Source: Crossaster papposus (Eukaryota > Echinodermata > Asteroidea > Velatida > Solasteridae). Taken from it: DNA of 64,000 bases. The notes beneath the pieces were generated by a model. The model ran no database searches. It was not told the DNA's origin and saw only the letters and a list, made by a program, of their open reading frames with translations. Both the position numbers and the translations under genes were made by a program. Positions 7,178-23,896 of the stretch are shown piece after piece; position 1 is the stretch's first letter, and every line of letters begins with the position of its first letter. The stretch is from contig JBAIAA010001508.1 in the NCBI GenBank assembly GCA_037893245.1, positions 1 through 64,000 of the forward strand. The letters are read 5' to 3'.

Positions 7178-8255
7178 GTTGACCGAGGGAGGAACAAATA
7201 ACACGAAAAACATAACCAAACGGCTCTTTTCAGAGCCAACACAATTTAAAAAAAAAAGAGATGTGACTGTCTGATCTGTGTTACTAATTTAGTCAATATT
7301 CGTAGGTGGTAAAATCGTTCGGGTAGTGTTCCCGTCTTTACATTCTCCCTGACCTTAAAAGGAGAAATGAAGATCAACATTAACCTTCTGTTCTCGTCGC
7401 CTTTGAAAACAAATATGTGACTTGAAAAGGCATGACGGGGAAAAGTATTTCTGTAGTATTTGGAGTTCTATTGTTTTACACCGTAGTAAAGACCGATTCG
7501 TTAGTTTTGCAATGATACCAAAAGTATTTATTTACATCATTTAATTAACATGATATATACAACATTGCAGGGCTGACAGTGCGCCGCCCAACCTAAGCGA
7601 TCGAATTTTTAAAACCAACGAATAGCTTTGACCAAAACAATTATACGCGTGCCCGCCAACAACGAAATTGACAAATGGGGGTCATTGTTAATTTAGCCTC
7701 AGTAAGTCACGTAGGAATTTGCAATGGCGAAACAGCCTTTTGTTATTCAGCACCTGTGCGCGCAGTGGTTTTTGTTCATTCAGTCTCCATTACGAGAAGT
7801 AGTGGTTTCTTGTTTGATGTATGTTTAATATATGTGTTTGTCGTATCTCTGTGCAGACAAATCCGTGACAGTTTTCAATGTGGTTTATGAGGGACGATCT
7901 GCGGCCAGCGTGGAGGCAGGTCAATCGGTAGGCAACAGGGACACACCGTCGGGATAACAGAAATCGTCTGAGAAAGCAGGTAAGGTTTTTGGGTGCTTTG
8001 GGTTTTTGCTGTTATGATTTCATCGCTTAGATTGAAGACAGACAGACAGACAGACCTCGTTCAAAAAATGTATCCCTGTCTTCACGAATCCAAAAATGGA
8101 TGCGGTGCACTCAACCGTACAGTAAGTGTGTCGCGCGTGATTGGCTACTTGGCGTGCTTCGGCCAATCCACCGGAACGCTATAACTAGTGCTGTCACCCC
8201 CCTCGTACGGCACTTTCACTGCAGATCGCAATCTACTGTCACCAATTACTTCAAG

Positions 8256-8633
8256 ATGACTGGACGAGGAAAAAGCGGAAAAGCAAGAAGCAAGGCCAGG
8301 AGCAGGTCCTCAAGGGCGGGACTGCAGTTCCCCGTGGGTCGCGTTCATCGATTTTTGCGAAGGGGCAACTACGCTGAGCGGGTTGGAGCCGGTGCACCGG
8401 TCTACCTGGCAGCCGTGATGGAATACCTGACCGCGGAGATCCTGGAGCTGGCCGGTAACGCAGCACGAGACAATAAGAAGACGAGAATTAACCCTCGACA
8501 TCTGCAGCTTGCTATACGCAACGACGAAGAGCTTAACAAGTTGATGAGTGGGGTTACCATCGCGCAAGGCGGTGTGCTTCCCAACATCCAGCAAGTACTT
8601 CTGCCCAAAAAGGCCGCCAAAGTATCAAAGTAA
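8256..8633 (+). CDS. H2A: Histone H2A, unit 2
   Basis: The protein is identical to the copy at 2010-2387. 3' stem-loop at 8679-8694. Confidence 0.98.
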   Translation: MTGRGKSGKARSKARSRSSRAGLQFPVGRVHRFLRRGNYAERVGAGAPVYLAAVMEYLTAEILELAGNAARDNKKTRINPRHLQLAIRNDEELNKLMSGVTIAQGGVLPNIQQVLLPKKAAKVSK

Positions 8634-10129
8634 TAGGCCTACAAACAAATTACTTTGCCTCCACAAACAAAACCAAAAGGCTCTTTTCAGGGCCACCACA
8701 TAGTTACAAGAGAGAAACGCCGCTGTCTGTCTGTTCTTCATTTTTAAATAAAGTTTTAAAAGAGACAAATTTAGATAATACATGTGTAGATTTTAACTTT
8801 CACAGCCAAAGGCCCGCTGAGTTTGTTCAATGGCTTCGTTTATTTTTTAAAGAATCGCCTTCCCTTTTCCTGCTTATAAAAATATTAAGAAAGTGTTTTT
8901 TGTCATCCGGGCGCGCGTGCGTTTTAACTTGTATCCCGGCGACCTTCATATAAAAACTAGTTCATTAAATATGCAACGCGCGCACTGTGACTTCAACAAA
9001 GCAAAAATAAATACGCGCTGTGTCTGTACTCTATATATACATGTACTACGCGTACTGTACAGTACATGCATGTTCAGTTTGTAAAAGTACGTGAATGATA
9101 TTATACCCGCGACCCAGCACATCAAAATCAAGAATAAGTCGGAAAAAGACTTTCGGAGATATAAATATAATAAGATTGCAAATTCAATAAGCTTTTTAAT
9201 GACATCCATCACAAGCCTTTAGCTCGGAAATTATTGGTTACGAGTTACAGACTGGGGATGGCTATCAATAGAAAGCCTATGGAATTTCAAATGTTACTAT
9301 GTACATATCGTGAATTGTCATTTCCCGCTTATTATTGATTTTGATATCCTGGGTCACATTTTCATAGATTTAACAAAAACATTGGAAATGTGGTGAGTTG
9401 ACACTTCGCGTGTGGTCTATTAGCTTTGTTTTCGTGTTCTGTCTTACCTGGGCCCAATTTCATAACAAATGTAAGCACAACAATTTGCTTAGCATGAAAC
9501 ATTTTCCTTGGCCAAACTGAAGATTTCCGAACACGTTTTATTGACGGTCGTGAATTCTCGTTAACGTTCGCGACTACAATTTCGACGTCTGGGTGTACAC
9601 AATTAAATGGTCAGGCCATAGAACCAGACTATTTTCACCGCCCACAAAGTGGGACATTTAGGTTCTGCTTAAAAACAAATAAACCGGCCTGAACGGTAAA
9701 CGATCGAGGCGCGGTTGTGCCGAAGGGCGCCATCTATCGGCACGCTCGTACCGGCAGGTCTGTGTGTATTTACAGCGGCGAGGCGCAGTGCAGCATGGCG
9801 ATAATTTTGATACCAGTCGCATTTTTCCAGATTTTCAAGTGACTTTTGGTTAAAAAAAATGAATTTGTAAAAGAATATTGTCGATGTGTATGAAAATGTG
9901 TTATGAAAACCCCCCAAGCTCATGAATATTGATGTAAATTAACGTGCCAAAAGTTGGTAATTTCTATAAACGGGTTTGCGTCGGGCTCTGTGAGAAGTCC
10001 TTTTCTTGACCCGAAATACACAAATTAGAAAAGTTAAAATAAGAATATTATTCGGATGAGAACAATGGGCGGGGGAATCAATTTGCATGCATAATTCCAG
10101 AGCGCCCTATTGGTTCAATGTCAATCGTT

Positions 10130-10317
10130 ATCGCTTCTCGGCCTTTTGGCTAAGATCATGTGTAGTATCTGTTCTTTTCAGCTTAATATCTGAAACGCTG
10201 TTCATCGAACAGCCAGTATATTAATCTGATTTTTGGATTTGGGCCGTGGAATAGAGGCTTGCCTCGTCCCGGCCATGGGTTGGCCCGGTATAGCAGTACA
10301 TCCGGGATTCGGCCCAC
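10130..10317 (+). ncRNA. U2: U2 spliceosomal snRNA, unit 2
   Basis: Same sequence as the copy at 3884-4071 as far as read by eye, including the branch-point-binding motif, Sm site and all stems. Confidence 0.95.
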
Positions 10318-11056
10318 TCCCCTCGGGGAACATCAATTAATACAAAAACAGGTCTCGTCTATTATGTGTATTCCTATGTCGCCTCACTTTTACAAGTTCT
10401 TTCTTCGCTTTACTTCGTGGCTTTCTTATATTTGAACATTTCAATTTGTCTCAATTAAATAATTGTATGAAGACCGATCTCTTTGTTTTAGGTTGATTTC
10501 TGAAGAAAGGGAAAAACAACAACAACAAAAACAAACAAACAAACAAACAAACAAACAAACAGATCCTCTGCGACTGGTTGTATTTTTTTTTGGCGAAGAT
10601 GTATTAGATTTCTTTATCTTTTCCATATTTTTAGAAATTCATATGATTTCATATAAATGTAGACTTTAAATGTTCTTTTTGTTTTTGGTCTTGTTTGTTT
10701 GAATTCCATTTTTGTTCTAAATACTGTATAGGTAATAATGCAGGGCCCTTTTTTATAGCTTTTTTTTTTGTAAGTGATAAAACCTCAAATACAATAAATA
10801 ACAGTGCTTTTAACAGTTCAGTTTTTATGTTTGTATTTTAATGTTGCGATTATTCGTTTGCTTGCTTTCCTCTCTCTCTCTCTCTCGTTGACTGTTTATT
10901 TCTCCTCTCGTGTCGTTATTTCGGGAGGGAAACCTCTGCCACGATTTGTTGCTAGAGGGCGCCCTGACTTTCGTTTGCCTGGCGTGCTCCTATCGCGTCC
11001 GCGCATAGCAGTGATATATAATACACTGCCTCGCCCATTCAATCGATCTAGTCTAG

Positions 11057-11404
<348 letters not shown>

Positions 11405-11891
11405 ATAGATGCATGATACATGCCATTTTCAAACCAAACGGCTCTTTTCAGAGCCACCACGATTTCACAAAAAGAGATTGATTCCAGGTTTTAATTTGTG
11501 TGTACTCTGTTATTATTTGGGCATTGTCTCGCGGGATTCAGTGTGGATTTTCCTCCCTGTGTCTATTAGTATTAAGGTTTTTTTCTTTTCGTTTATTGCC
11601 CGTAATTATTCCCGGGATGTCTTTATCGAAGACACGGCCCATTTGTTTATTTTGGTAGCTGGGGAAAATTAATTTGCTTGCAAAGTATCATGTACTCGTA
11701 GGTAATATTGACCGTATTGTTTCGGAGGGTAAATCAGTTGTGATCAGTGAAGCGTCCCGGCATGGTGTCCGAATTATCCAATCGGAAGACTGCCCATTGT
11801 TATACTTCAGCCCCAGGATGCTATTCTCTAGTCTTAAGAGACGGCCTGTTCGTTGATTTGGCATTCACTTCTTATCTACTCTCCATTCTGA

Positions 11892-12320
<429 letters not shown>

Positions 12321-13054
12321 GTCACAGCTGCGTGCGCAAAACTAACCGAACGGCCCTTTTCAGGGCCAATATTTTTTTCAAAGAGAGATTCATTCCAATC
12401 GCGTTTTCTGTAGAGTTTTGAAAAGTTAAGTTTGGTTACTATAGGTAAATACGAATTTTAACTGGCCAGAGCTCCGGAGAACGGATTAATAAAATTAATC
12501 GGATTAGTCTCTTTCCATTTTGTTTGTTTGTCTGTCTGTCTCTTATTTTTTGTTGTCCCCCCACCCCCCAAAATAAAAATAAAAAATTATTTTACTTTTA
12601 ATACGGTAAAAAAGAAGAAGAGTAATTGCCTGGCCATGTACACAATTGTTTATGCAGTCATTTTGTGTCATATTTTCGAAAACGGGAACTCTTCGTTACA
12701 TTGGATGATACGCAAGTTTACCCGGCGTTTGGGGAAAAATAAATAATGAGTGAAACCACACCGGATTGTTGGCCTCTACCGAATATAATAAAAAAGTGGA
12801 TATTCTAAATTATTGTTTGTAATTGTTTGTTTCTTGGAGTTTTCATTCGGATTCGGAAGGATAGCTTTTGCCCTCTGTGCGTGTGGCAAGCGCCAATGCA
12901 TGTCACTTTGCACGCGTACATAATTCTTCACGCTTGGGTGATTGTGTGGACAATGCGTGTATGCCCAGAATCCTAGCGGGTACCATAAAAGTCGTCCCGG
13001 CATGCTTGACCTTCCATTCGATCGCACGATCACATACACTCATCTTCTCCAATC

Positions 13055-13423
13055 ATGGCTCCTAAAGTTAGCGGAAAAGGCCAGAAGAAGGCCGGCAACA
13101 CCAAGGCTCCGGTCAGCACGAACAAGAAGAGGCGTCGGCGTCGCAAGGAGAGCTACGGCATCTACATCTACAAAGTCATGAAACAGGTGCACCCCGACAC
13201 AGGAATCTCCAGCAAGGCAATGAGCATCATGAACAGCTTTGTCAACGACGTGTTTGAGCGCATCGCCGGCGAATCTTCCCGCCTTGCCCACTACAACAAG
13301 AAGTCGACCATCTCAAGTCGTGAAGTGCAGACTGCAGTACGCCTAATCCTCCCGGGAGAGCTTGCCAAGCATGCAGTCAGCGAAGGAACCAAGGCCGTCA
13401 CCAAGTATACGACTTCAAAATAG
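13055..13423 (+). CDS. H2B: Histone H2B, unit 3
   Basis: The protein is identical to the copy at 563-931. 3' stem-loop at 13468-13483. Confidence 0.98.
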   Translation: MAPKVSGKGQKKAGNTKAPVSTNKKRRRRRKESYGIYIYKVMKQVHPDTGISSKAMSIMNSFVNDVFERIAGESSRLAHYNKKSTISSREVQTAVRLILPGELAKHAVSEGTKAVTKYTTSK

Positions 13424-14501
13424 GTTGACCGAGGGAGGAACAAATAACACGAAAAACATAACCAAACGGCTCTTTTCAGAGCCAACACAATTTAAAAAAA
13501 AAAGAGATGTGACTGTCTGATCTGTGTTACTAATTTAGTCAATATTCGTAGGTGGTAAAATCGTTCGGGTAGTGTTCCCGTCTTTACATTCTCCCTGACC
13601 TTAAAAGGAGAAATGAAGATCAACATTAACCTTCTGTTCTCGTCGCCTTTGAAAACAAATATGTGACTTGAAAAGGCATGACGGGGAAAAGTATTTCTGT
13701 AGTATTTGGAGTTCTATTGTTTTACACCGTAGTAAAGACCGATTCGTTAGTTTTGCAATGATACCAAAAGTATTTATTTACATCATTTAATTAACATGAT
13801 ATATACAACATTGCAGGGCTGACAGTGCGCCGCCCAACCTAAGCGATCGAATTTTTAAAACCAACGAATAGCTTTGACCAAAACAATTATACGCGTGCCC
13901 GCCAACAACGAAATTGACAAATGGGGGTCATTGTTAATTTAGCCTCAGTAAGTCACGTAGGAATTTGCAATGGCGAAACAGCCTTTTGTTATTCAGCACC
14001 TGTGCGCGCAGTGGTTTTTGTTCATTCAGTCTCCATTACGAGAAGTAGTGGTTTCTTGTTTGATGTATGTTTAATATATGTGTTTGTCGTATCTCTGTGC
14101 AGACAAATCCGTGACAGTTTTCAATGTGGTTTATGAGGGACGATCTGCGGCCAGCGTGGAGGCAGGTCAATCGGTAGGCAACAGGGACACACCGTCGGGA
14201 TAACAGAAATCGTCTGAGAAAGCAGGTAAGGTTTTTGGGTGCTTTGGGTTTTTGCTGTTATGATTTCATCGCTTAGATTGAAGACAGACAGACAGACAGA
14301 CCTCGTTCAAAAAATGTATCCCTGTCTTCACGAATCCAAAAATGGATGCGGTGCACTCAACCGTACAGTAAGTGTGTCGCGCGTGATTGGCTACTTGGCG
14401 TGCTTCGGCCAATCCACCGGAACGCTATAACTAGTGCTGTCACCCCCCTCGTACGGCACTTTCACTGCAGATCGCAATCTACTGTCACCAATTACTTCAA
14501 G

Positions 14502-14879
14502 ATGACTGGACGAGGAAAAAGCGGAAAAGCAAGAAGCAAGGCCAGGAGCAGGTCCTCAAGGGCGGGACTGCAGTTCCCCGTGGGTCGCGTTCATCGATTT
14601 TTGCGAAGGGGCAACTACGCTGAGCGGGTTGGAGCCGGTGCACCGGTCTACCTGGCAGCCGTGATGGAATACCTGACCGCGGAGATCCTGGAGCTGGCCG
14701 GTAACGCAGCACGAGACAATAAGAAGACGAGAATTAACCCTCGACATCTGCAGCTTGCTATACGCAACGACGAAGAGCTTAACAAGTTGATGAGTGGGGT
14801 TACCATCGCGCAAGGCGGTGTGCTTCCCAACATCCAGCAAGTACTTCTGCCCAAAAAGGCCGCCAAAGTATCAAAGTAA
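14502..14879 (+). CDS. H2A: Histone H2A, unit 3
   Basis: The protein is identical to the copy at 2010-2387. 3' stem-loop at 14925-14940. Confidence 0.98.
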   Translation: MTGRGKSGKARSKARSRSSRAGLQFPVGRVHRFLRRGNYAERVGAGAPVYLAAVMEYLTAEILELAGNAARDNKKTRINPRHLQLAIRNDEELNKLMSGVTIAQGGVLPNIQQVLLPKKAAKVSK

Positions 14880-16375
14880 TAGGCCTACAAACAAATTACT
14901 TTGCCTCCACAAACAAAACCAAAAGGCTCTTTTCAGGGCCACCACATAGTTACAAGAGAGAAACGCCGCTGTCTGTCTGTTCTTCATTTTTAAATAAAGT
15001 TTTAAAAGAGACAAATTTAGATAATACATGTGTAGATTTTAACTTTCACAGCCAAAGGCCCGCTGAGTTTGTTCAATGGCTTCGTTTATTTTTTAAAGAA
15101 TCGCCTTCCCTTTTCCTGCTTATAAAAATATTAAGAAAGTGTTTTTTGTCATCCGGGCGCGCGTGCGTTTTAACTTGTATCCCGGCGACCTTCATATAAA
15201 AACTAGTTCATTAAATATGCAACGCGCGCACTGTGACTTCAACAAAGCAAAAATAAATACGCGCTGTGTCTGTACTCTATATATACATGTACTACGCGTA
15301 CTGTACAGTACATGCATGTTCAGTTTGTAAAAGTACGTGAATGATATTATACCCGCGACCCAGCACATCAAAATCAAGAATAAGTCGGAAAAAGACTTTC
15401 GGAGATATAAATATAATAAGATTGCAAATTCAATAAGCTTTTTAATGACATCCATCACAAGCCTTTAGCTCGGAAATTATTGGTTACGAGTTACAGACTG
15501 GGGATGGCTATCAATAGAAAGCCTATGGAATTTCAAATGTTACTATGTACATATCGTGAATTGTCATTTCCCGCTTATTATTGATTTTGATATCCTGGGT
15601 CACATTTTCATAGATTTAACAAAAACATTGGAAATGTGGTGAGTTGACACTTCGCGTGTGGTCTATTAGCTTTGTTTTCGTGTTCTGTCTTACCTGGGCC
15701 CAATTTCATAACAAATGTAAGCACAACAATTTGCTTAGCATGAAACATTTTCCTTGGCCAAACTGAAGATTTCCGAACACGTTTTATTGACGGTCGTGAA
15801 TTCTCGTTAACGTTCGCGACTACAATTTCGACGTCTGGGTGTACACAATTAAATGGTCAGGCCATAGAACCAGACTATTTTCACCGCCCACAAAGTGGGA
15901 CATTTAGGTTCTGCTTAAAAACAAATAAACCGGCCTGAACGGTAAACGATCGAGGCGCGGTTGTGCCGAAGGGCGCCATCTATCGGCACGCTCGTACCGG
16001 CAGGTCTGTGTGTATTTACAGCGGCGAGGCGCAGTGCAGCATGGCGATAATTTTGATACCAGTCGCATTTTTCCAGATTTTCAAGTGACTTTTGGTTAAA
16101 AAAAATGAATTTGTAAAAGAATATTGTCGATGTGTATGAAAATGTGTTATGAAAACCCCCCAAGCTCATGAATATTGATGTAAATTAACGTGCCAAAAGT
16201 TGGTAATTTCTATAAACGGGTTTGCGTCGGGCTCTGTGAGAAGTCCTTTTCTTGACCCGAAATACACAAATTAGAAAAGTTAAAATAAGAATATTATTCG
16301 GATGAGAACAATGGGCGGGGGAATCAATTTGCATGCATAATTCCAGAGCGCCCTATTGGTTCAATGTCAATCGTT

Positions 16376-16563
16376 ATCGCTTCTCGGCCTTTTGGCTAAG
16401 ATCATGTGTAGTATCTGTTCTTTTCAGCTTAATATCTGAAACGCTGTTCATCGAACAGCCAGTATATTAATCTGATTTTTGGATTTGGGCCGTGGAATAG
16501 AGGCTTGCCTCGTCCCGGCCATGGGTTGGCCCGGTATAGCAGTACATCCGGGATTCGGCCCAC
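16376..16563 (+). ncRNA. U2: U2 spliceosomal snRNA, unit 3
   Basis: Same sequence as the copy at 3884-4071 as far as read by eye. Confidence 0.95.
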
Positions 16564-17302
16564 TCCCCTCGGGGAACATCAATTAATACAAAAACAGGTC
16601 TCGTCTATTATGTGTATTCCTATGTCGCCTCACTTTTACAAGTTCTTTCTTCGCTTTACTTCGTGGCTTTCTTATATTTGAACATTTCAATTTGTCTCAA
16701 TTAAATAATTGTATGAAGACCGATCTCTTTGTTTTAGGTTGATTTCTGAAGAAAGGGAAAAACAACAACAACAAAAACAAACAAACAAACAAACAAACAA
16801 ACAAACAGATCCTCTGCGACTGGTTGTATTTTTTTTTGGCGAAGATGTATTAGATTTCTTTATCTTTTCCATATTTTTAGAAATTCATATGATTTCATAT
16901 AAATGTAGACTTTAAATGTTCTTTTTGTTTTTGGTCTTGTTTGTTTGAATTCCATTTTTGTTCTAAATACTGTATAGGTAATAATGCAGGGCCCTTTTTT
17001 ATAGCTTTTTTTTTTGTAAGTGATAAAACCTCAAATACAATAAATAACAGTGCTTTTAACAGTTCAGTTTTTATGTTTGTATTTTAATGTTGCGATTATT
17101 CGTTTGCTTGCTTTCCTCTCTCTCTCTCTCTCGTTGACTGTTTATTTCTCCTCTCGTGTCGTTATTTCGGGAGGGAAACCTCTGCCACGATTTGTTGCTA
17201 GAGGGCGCCCTGACTTTCGTTTGCCTGGCGTGCTCCTATCGCGTCCGCGCATAGCAGTGATATATAATACACTGCCTCGCCCATTCAATCGATCTAGTCT
17301 AG

Positions 17303-17650
<348 letters not shown>

Positions 17651-18137
17651 ATAGATGCATGATACATGCCATTTTCAAACCAAACGGCTCTTTTCAGAGC
17701 CACCACGATTTCACAAAAAGAGATTGATTCCAGGTTTTAATTTGTGTGTACTCTGTTATTATTTGGGCATTGTCTCGCGGGATTCAGTGTGGATTTTCCT
17801 CCCTGTGTCTATTAGTATTAAGGTTTTTTTCTTTTCGTTTATTGCCCGTAATTATTCCCGGGATGTCTTTATCGAAGACACGGCCCATTTGTTTATTTTG
17901 GTAGCTGGGGAAAATTAATTTGCTTGCAAAGTATCATGTACTCGTAGGTAATATTGACCGTATTGTTTCGGAGGGTAAATCAGTTGTGATCAGTGAAGCG
18001 TCCCGGCATGGTGTCCGAATTATCCAATCGGAAGACTGCCCATTGTTATACTTCAGCCCCAGGATGCTATTCTCTAGTCTTAAGAGACGACCTGTTCGTT
18101 GATTTGGCATTCACTTCTTATCTACTCTCCATTCTGA

Positions 18138-18566
<429 letters not shown>

Positions 18567-19300
18567 GTCACAGCTGCGTGCGCAAAACTAACCGAACGGC
18601 CCTTTTCAGGGCCAATATTTTTTTCAAAGAGAGATTCATTCCAATCGCGTTTTCTGTAGAGTTTTGAAAAGTTAAGTTTGGTTACTATAGGTAAATACGA
18701 ATTTTAACTGGCCAGAGCTCCGGAGAACGGATTAATAAAATTAATCGGATTAGTCTCTTTCCATTTTGTTTGTTTGTCTGTCTGTCTCTTATTTTTTGTT
18801 GTCCCCCCACCCCCCAAAATAAAAATAAAAAATTATTTTACTTTTAATACGGTAAAAAAGAAGAAGAGTAATTGCCTGGCCATGTACACAATTGTTTATG
18901 CAGTCATTTTGTGTCATATTTTCGAAAACGGGAACTCTTCGTTACATTGGATGATACGCAAGTTTACCCGGCGTTTGGGGAAAAATAAATAATGAGTGAA
19001 ACCACACCGGATTGTTGGCCTCTACCGAATATAATAAAAAAGTGGATATTCTAAATTATTGTTTGTAATTGTTTGTTTCTTGGAGTTTTCATTCGGATTC
19101 GGAAGGATAGCTTTTGCCCTCTGTGCGTGTGGCAAGCGCCAATGCATGTCACTTTGCACGCGTACATAATTCTTCACGCTTGGGTGATTGTGTGGACAAT
19201 GCGTGTATGCCCAGAATCCTAGCGGGTACCATAAAAGTCGTCCCGGCATGCTTGACCTTCCATTCGATCGCACGATCACATACACTCATCTTCTCCAATC

Positions 19301-19669
19301 ATGGCTCCTAAAGTTAGCGGAAAAGGCCAGAAGAAGGCCGGCAACACCAAGGCTCCGGTCAGCACGAACAAGAAGAGGCGTCGGCGTCGCAAGGAGAGCT
19401 ACGGCATCTACATCTACAAAGTCATGAAACAGGTGCACCCCGACACAGGAATCTCCAGCAAGGCAATGAGCATCATGAACAGCTTTGTCAACGACGTGTT
19501 TGAGCGCATCGCCGGCGAATCTTCCCGCCTTGCCCACTACAACAAGAAGTCGACCATCTCAAGTCGTGAAGTGCAGACTGCAGTACGCCTAATCCTCCCG
19601 GGAGAGCTTGCCAAGCATGCAGTCAGCGAAGGAACCAAGGCCGTCACCAAGTATACGACTTCAAAATAG
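19301..19669 (+). CDS. H2B: Histone H2B, unit 4
   Basis: The protein is identical to the copy at 563-931. 3' stem-loop at 19714-19729. Confidence 0.98.
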   Translation: MAPKVSGKGQKKAGNTKAPVSTNKKRRRRRKESYGIYIYKVMKQVHPDTGISSKAMSIMNSFVNDVFERIAGESSRLAHYNKKSTISSREVQTAVRLILPGELAKHAVSEGTKAVTKYTTSK

Positions 19670-20747
19670 GTTGACCGAGGGAGGAACAAATAACACGAAA
19701 AACATAACCAAACGGCTCTTTTCAGAGCCAACACAATTTAAAAAAAAAAGAGATGTGACTGTCTGATCTGTGTTACTAATTTAGTCAATATTCGTAGGTG
19801 GTAAAATCGTTCGGGTAGTGTTCCCGTCTTTACATTCTCCCTGACCTTAAAAGGAGAAATGAAGATCAACATTAACCTTCTGTTCTCGTCGCCTTTGAAA
19901 ACAAATATGTGACTTGAAAAGGCATGACGGGGAAAAGTATTTCTGTAGTATTTGGAGTTCTATTGTTTTACACCGTAGTAAAGACCGATTCGTTAGTTTT
20001 GCAATGATACCAAAAGTATTTATTTACATCATTTAATTAACATGATATATACAACATTGCAGGGCTGACAGTGCGCCGCCCAACCTAAGCGATCGAATTT
20101 TTAAAACCAACGAATAGCTTTGACCAAAACAATTATACGCGTGCCCGCCAACAACGAAATTGACAAATGGGGGTCATTGTTAATTTAGCCTCAGTAAGTC
20201 ACGTAGGAATTTGCAATGGCGAAACAGCCTTTTGTTATTCAGCACCTGTGCGCGCAGTGGTTTTTGTTCATTCAGTCTCCATTACGAGAAGTAGTGGTTT
20301 CTTGTTTGATGTATGTTTAATATATGTGTTTGTCGTATCTCTGTGCAGACAAATCCGTGACAGTTTTCAATGTGGTTTATGAGGGACGATCTGCGGCCAG
20401 CGTGGAGGCAGGTCAATCGGTAGGCAACAGGGACACACCGTCGGGATAACAGAAATCGTCTGAGAAAGCAGGTAAGGTTTTTGGGTGCTTTGGGTTTTTG
20501 CTGTTATGATTTCATCGCTTAGATTGAAGACAGACAGACAGACAGACCTCGTTCAAAAAATGTATCCCTGTCTTCACGAATCCAAAAATGGATGCGGTGC
20601 ACTCAACCGTACAGTAAGTGTGTCGCGCGTGATTGGCTACTTGGCGTGCTTCGGCCAATCCACCGGAACGCTATAACTAGTGCTGTCACCCCCCTCGTAC
20701 GGCACTTTCACTGCAGATCGCAATCTACTGTCACCAATTACTTCAAG

Positions 20748-21125
20748 ATGACTGGACGAGGAAAAAGCGGAAAAGCAAGAAGCAAGGCCAGGAGCAGGTC
20801 CTCAAGGGCGGGACTGCAGTTCCCCGTGGGTCGCGTTCATCGATTTTTGCGAAGGGGCAACTACGCTGAGCGGGTTGGAGCCGGTGCACCGGTCTACCTG
20901 GCAGCCGTGATGGAATACCTGACCGCGGAGATCCTGGAGCTGGCCGGTAACGCAGCACGAGACAATAAGAAGACGAGAATTAACCCTCGACATCTGCAGC
21001 TTGCTATACGCAACGACGAAGAGCTTAACAAGTTGATGAGTGGGGTTACCATCGCGCAAGGCGGTGTGCTTCCCAACATCCAGCAAGTACTTCTGCCCAA
21101 AAAGGCCGCCAAAGTATCAAAGTAA
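20748..21125 (+). CDS. H2A: Histone H2A, unit 4
   Basis: The protein is identical to the copy at 2010-2387. 3' stem-loop at 21171-21186. Confidence 0.98.
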   Translation: MTGRGKSGKARSKARSRSSRAGLQFPVGRVHRFLRRGNYAERVGAGAPVYLAAVMEYLTAEILELAGNAARDNKKTRINPRHLQLAIRNDEELNKLMSGVTIAQGGVLPNIQQVLLPKKAAKVSK

Positions 21126-22621
21126 TAGGCCTACAAACAAATTACTTTGCCTCCACAAACAAAACCAAAAGGCTCTTTTCAGGGCCACCACATAGTTACA
21201 AGAGAGAAACGCCGCTGTCTGTCTGTTCTTCATTTTTAAATAAAGTTTTAAAAGAGACAAATTTAGATAATACATGTGTAGATTTTAACTTTCACAGCCA
21301 AAGGCCCGCTGAGTTTGTTCAATGGCTTCGTTTATTTTTTAAAGAATCGCCTTCCCTTTTCCTGCTTATAAAAATATTAAGAAAGTGTTTTTTGTCATCC
21401 GGGCGCGCGTGCGTTTTAACTTGTATCCCGGCGACCTTCATATAAAAACTAGTTCATTAAATATGCAACGCGCGCACTGTGACTTCAACAAAGCAAAAAT
21501 AAATACGCGCTGTGTCTGTACTCTATATATACATGTACTACGCGTACTGTACAGTACATGCATGTTCAGTTTGTAAAAGTACGTGAATGATATTATACCC
21601 GCGACCCAGCACATCAAAATCAAGAATAAGTCGGAAAAAGACTTTCGGAGATATAAATATAATAAGATTGCAAATTCAATAAGCTTTTTAATGACATCCA
21701 TCACAAGCCTTTAGCTCGGAAATTATTGGTTACGAGTTACAGACTGGGGATGGCTATCAATAGAAAGCCTATGGAATTTCAAATGTTACTATGTACATAT
21801 CGTGAATTGTCATTTCCCGCTTATTATTGATTTTGATATCCTGGGTCACATTTTCATAGATTTAACAAAAACATTGGAAATGTGGTGAGTTGACACTTCG
21901 CGTGTGGTCTATTAGCTTTGTTTTCGTGTTCTGTCTTACCTGGGCCCAATTTCATAACAAATGTAAGCACAACAATTTGCTTAGCATGAAACATTTTCCT
22001 TGGCCAAACTGAAGATTTCCGAACACGTTTTATTGACGGTCGTGAATTCTCGTTAACGTTCGCGACTACAATTTCGACGTCTGGGTGTACACAATTAAAT
22101 GGTCAGGCCATAGAACCAGACTATTTTCACCGCCCACAAAGTGGGACATTTAGGTTCTGCTTAAAAACAAATAAACCGGCCTGAACGGTAAACGATCGAG
22201 GCGCGGTTGTGCCGAAGGGCGCCATCTATCGGCACGCTCGTACCGGCAGGTCTGTGTGTATTTACAGCGGCGAGGCGCAGTGCAGCATGGCGATAATTTT
22301 GATACCAGTCGCATTTTTCCAGATTTTCAAGTGACTTTTGGTTAAAAAAAATGAATTTGTAAAAGAATATTGTCGATGTGTATGAAAATGTGTTATGAAA
22401 ACCCCCCAAGCTCATGAATATTGATGTAAATTAACGTGCCAAAAGTTGGTAATTTCTATAAACGGGTTTGCGTCGGGCTCTGTGAGAAGTCCTTTTCTTG
22501 ACCCGAAATACACAAATTAGAAAAGTTAAAATAAGAATATTATTCGGATGAGAACAATGGGCGGGGGAATCAATTTGCATGCATAATTCCAGAGCGCCCT
22601 ATTGGTTCAATGTCAATCGTT

Positions 22622-22809
22622 ATCGCTTCTCGGCCTTTTGGCTAAGATCATGTGTAGTATCTGTTCTTTTCAGCTTAATATCTGAAACGCTGTTCATCGA
22701 ACAGCCAGTATATTAATCTGATTTTTGGATTTGGGCCGTGGAATAGAGGCTTGCCTCGTCCCGGCCATGGGTTGGCCCGGTATAGCAGTACATCCGGGAT
22801 TCGGCCCAC
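22622..22809 (+). ncRNA. U2: U2 spliceosomal snRNA, unit 4
   Basis: Same sequence as the copy at 3884-4071 as far as read by eye. Confidence 0.95.
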
Positions 22810-23548
22810 TCCCCTCGGGGAACATCAATTAATACAAAAACAGGTCTCGTCTATTATGTGTATTCCTATGTCGCCTCACTTTTACAAGTTCTTTCTTCGC
22901 TTTACTTCGTGGCTTTCTTATATTTGAACATTTCAATTTGTCTCAATTAAATAATTGTATGAAGACCGATCTCTTTGTTTTAGGTTGATTTCTGAAGAAA
23001 GGGAAAAACAACAACAACAAAAACAAACAAACAAACAAACAAACAAACAAACAGATCCTCTGCGACTGGTTGTATTTTTTTTTGGCGAAGATGTATTAGA
23101 TTTCTTTATCTTTTCCATATTTTTAGAAATTCATATGATTTCATATAAATGTAGACTTTAAATGTTCTTTTTGTTTTTGGTCTTGTTTGTTTGAATTCCA
23201 TTTTTGTTCTAAATACTGTATAGGTAATAATGCAGGGCCCTTTTTTATAGCTTTTTTTTTTGTAAGTGATAAAACCTCAAATACAATAAATAACAGTGCT
23301 TTTAACAGTTCAGTTTTTATGTTTGTATTTTAATGTTGCGATTATTCGTTTGCTTGCTTTCCTCTCTCTCTCTCTCTCGTTGACTGTTTATTTCTCCTCT
23401 CGTGTCGTTATTTCGGGAGGGAAACCTCTGCCACGATTTGTTGCTAGAGGGCGCCCTGACTTTCGTTTGCCTGGCGTGCTCCTATCGCGTCCGCGCATAG
23501 CAGTGATATATAATACACTGCCTCGCCCATTCAATCGATCTAGTCTAG

Positions 23549-23896
<348 letters not shown>
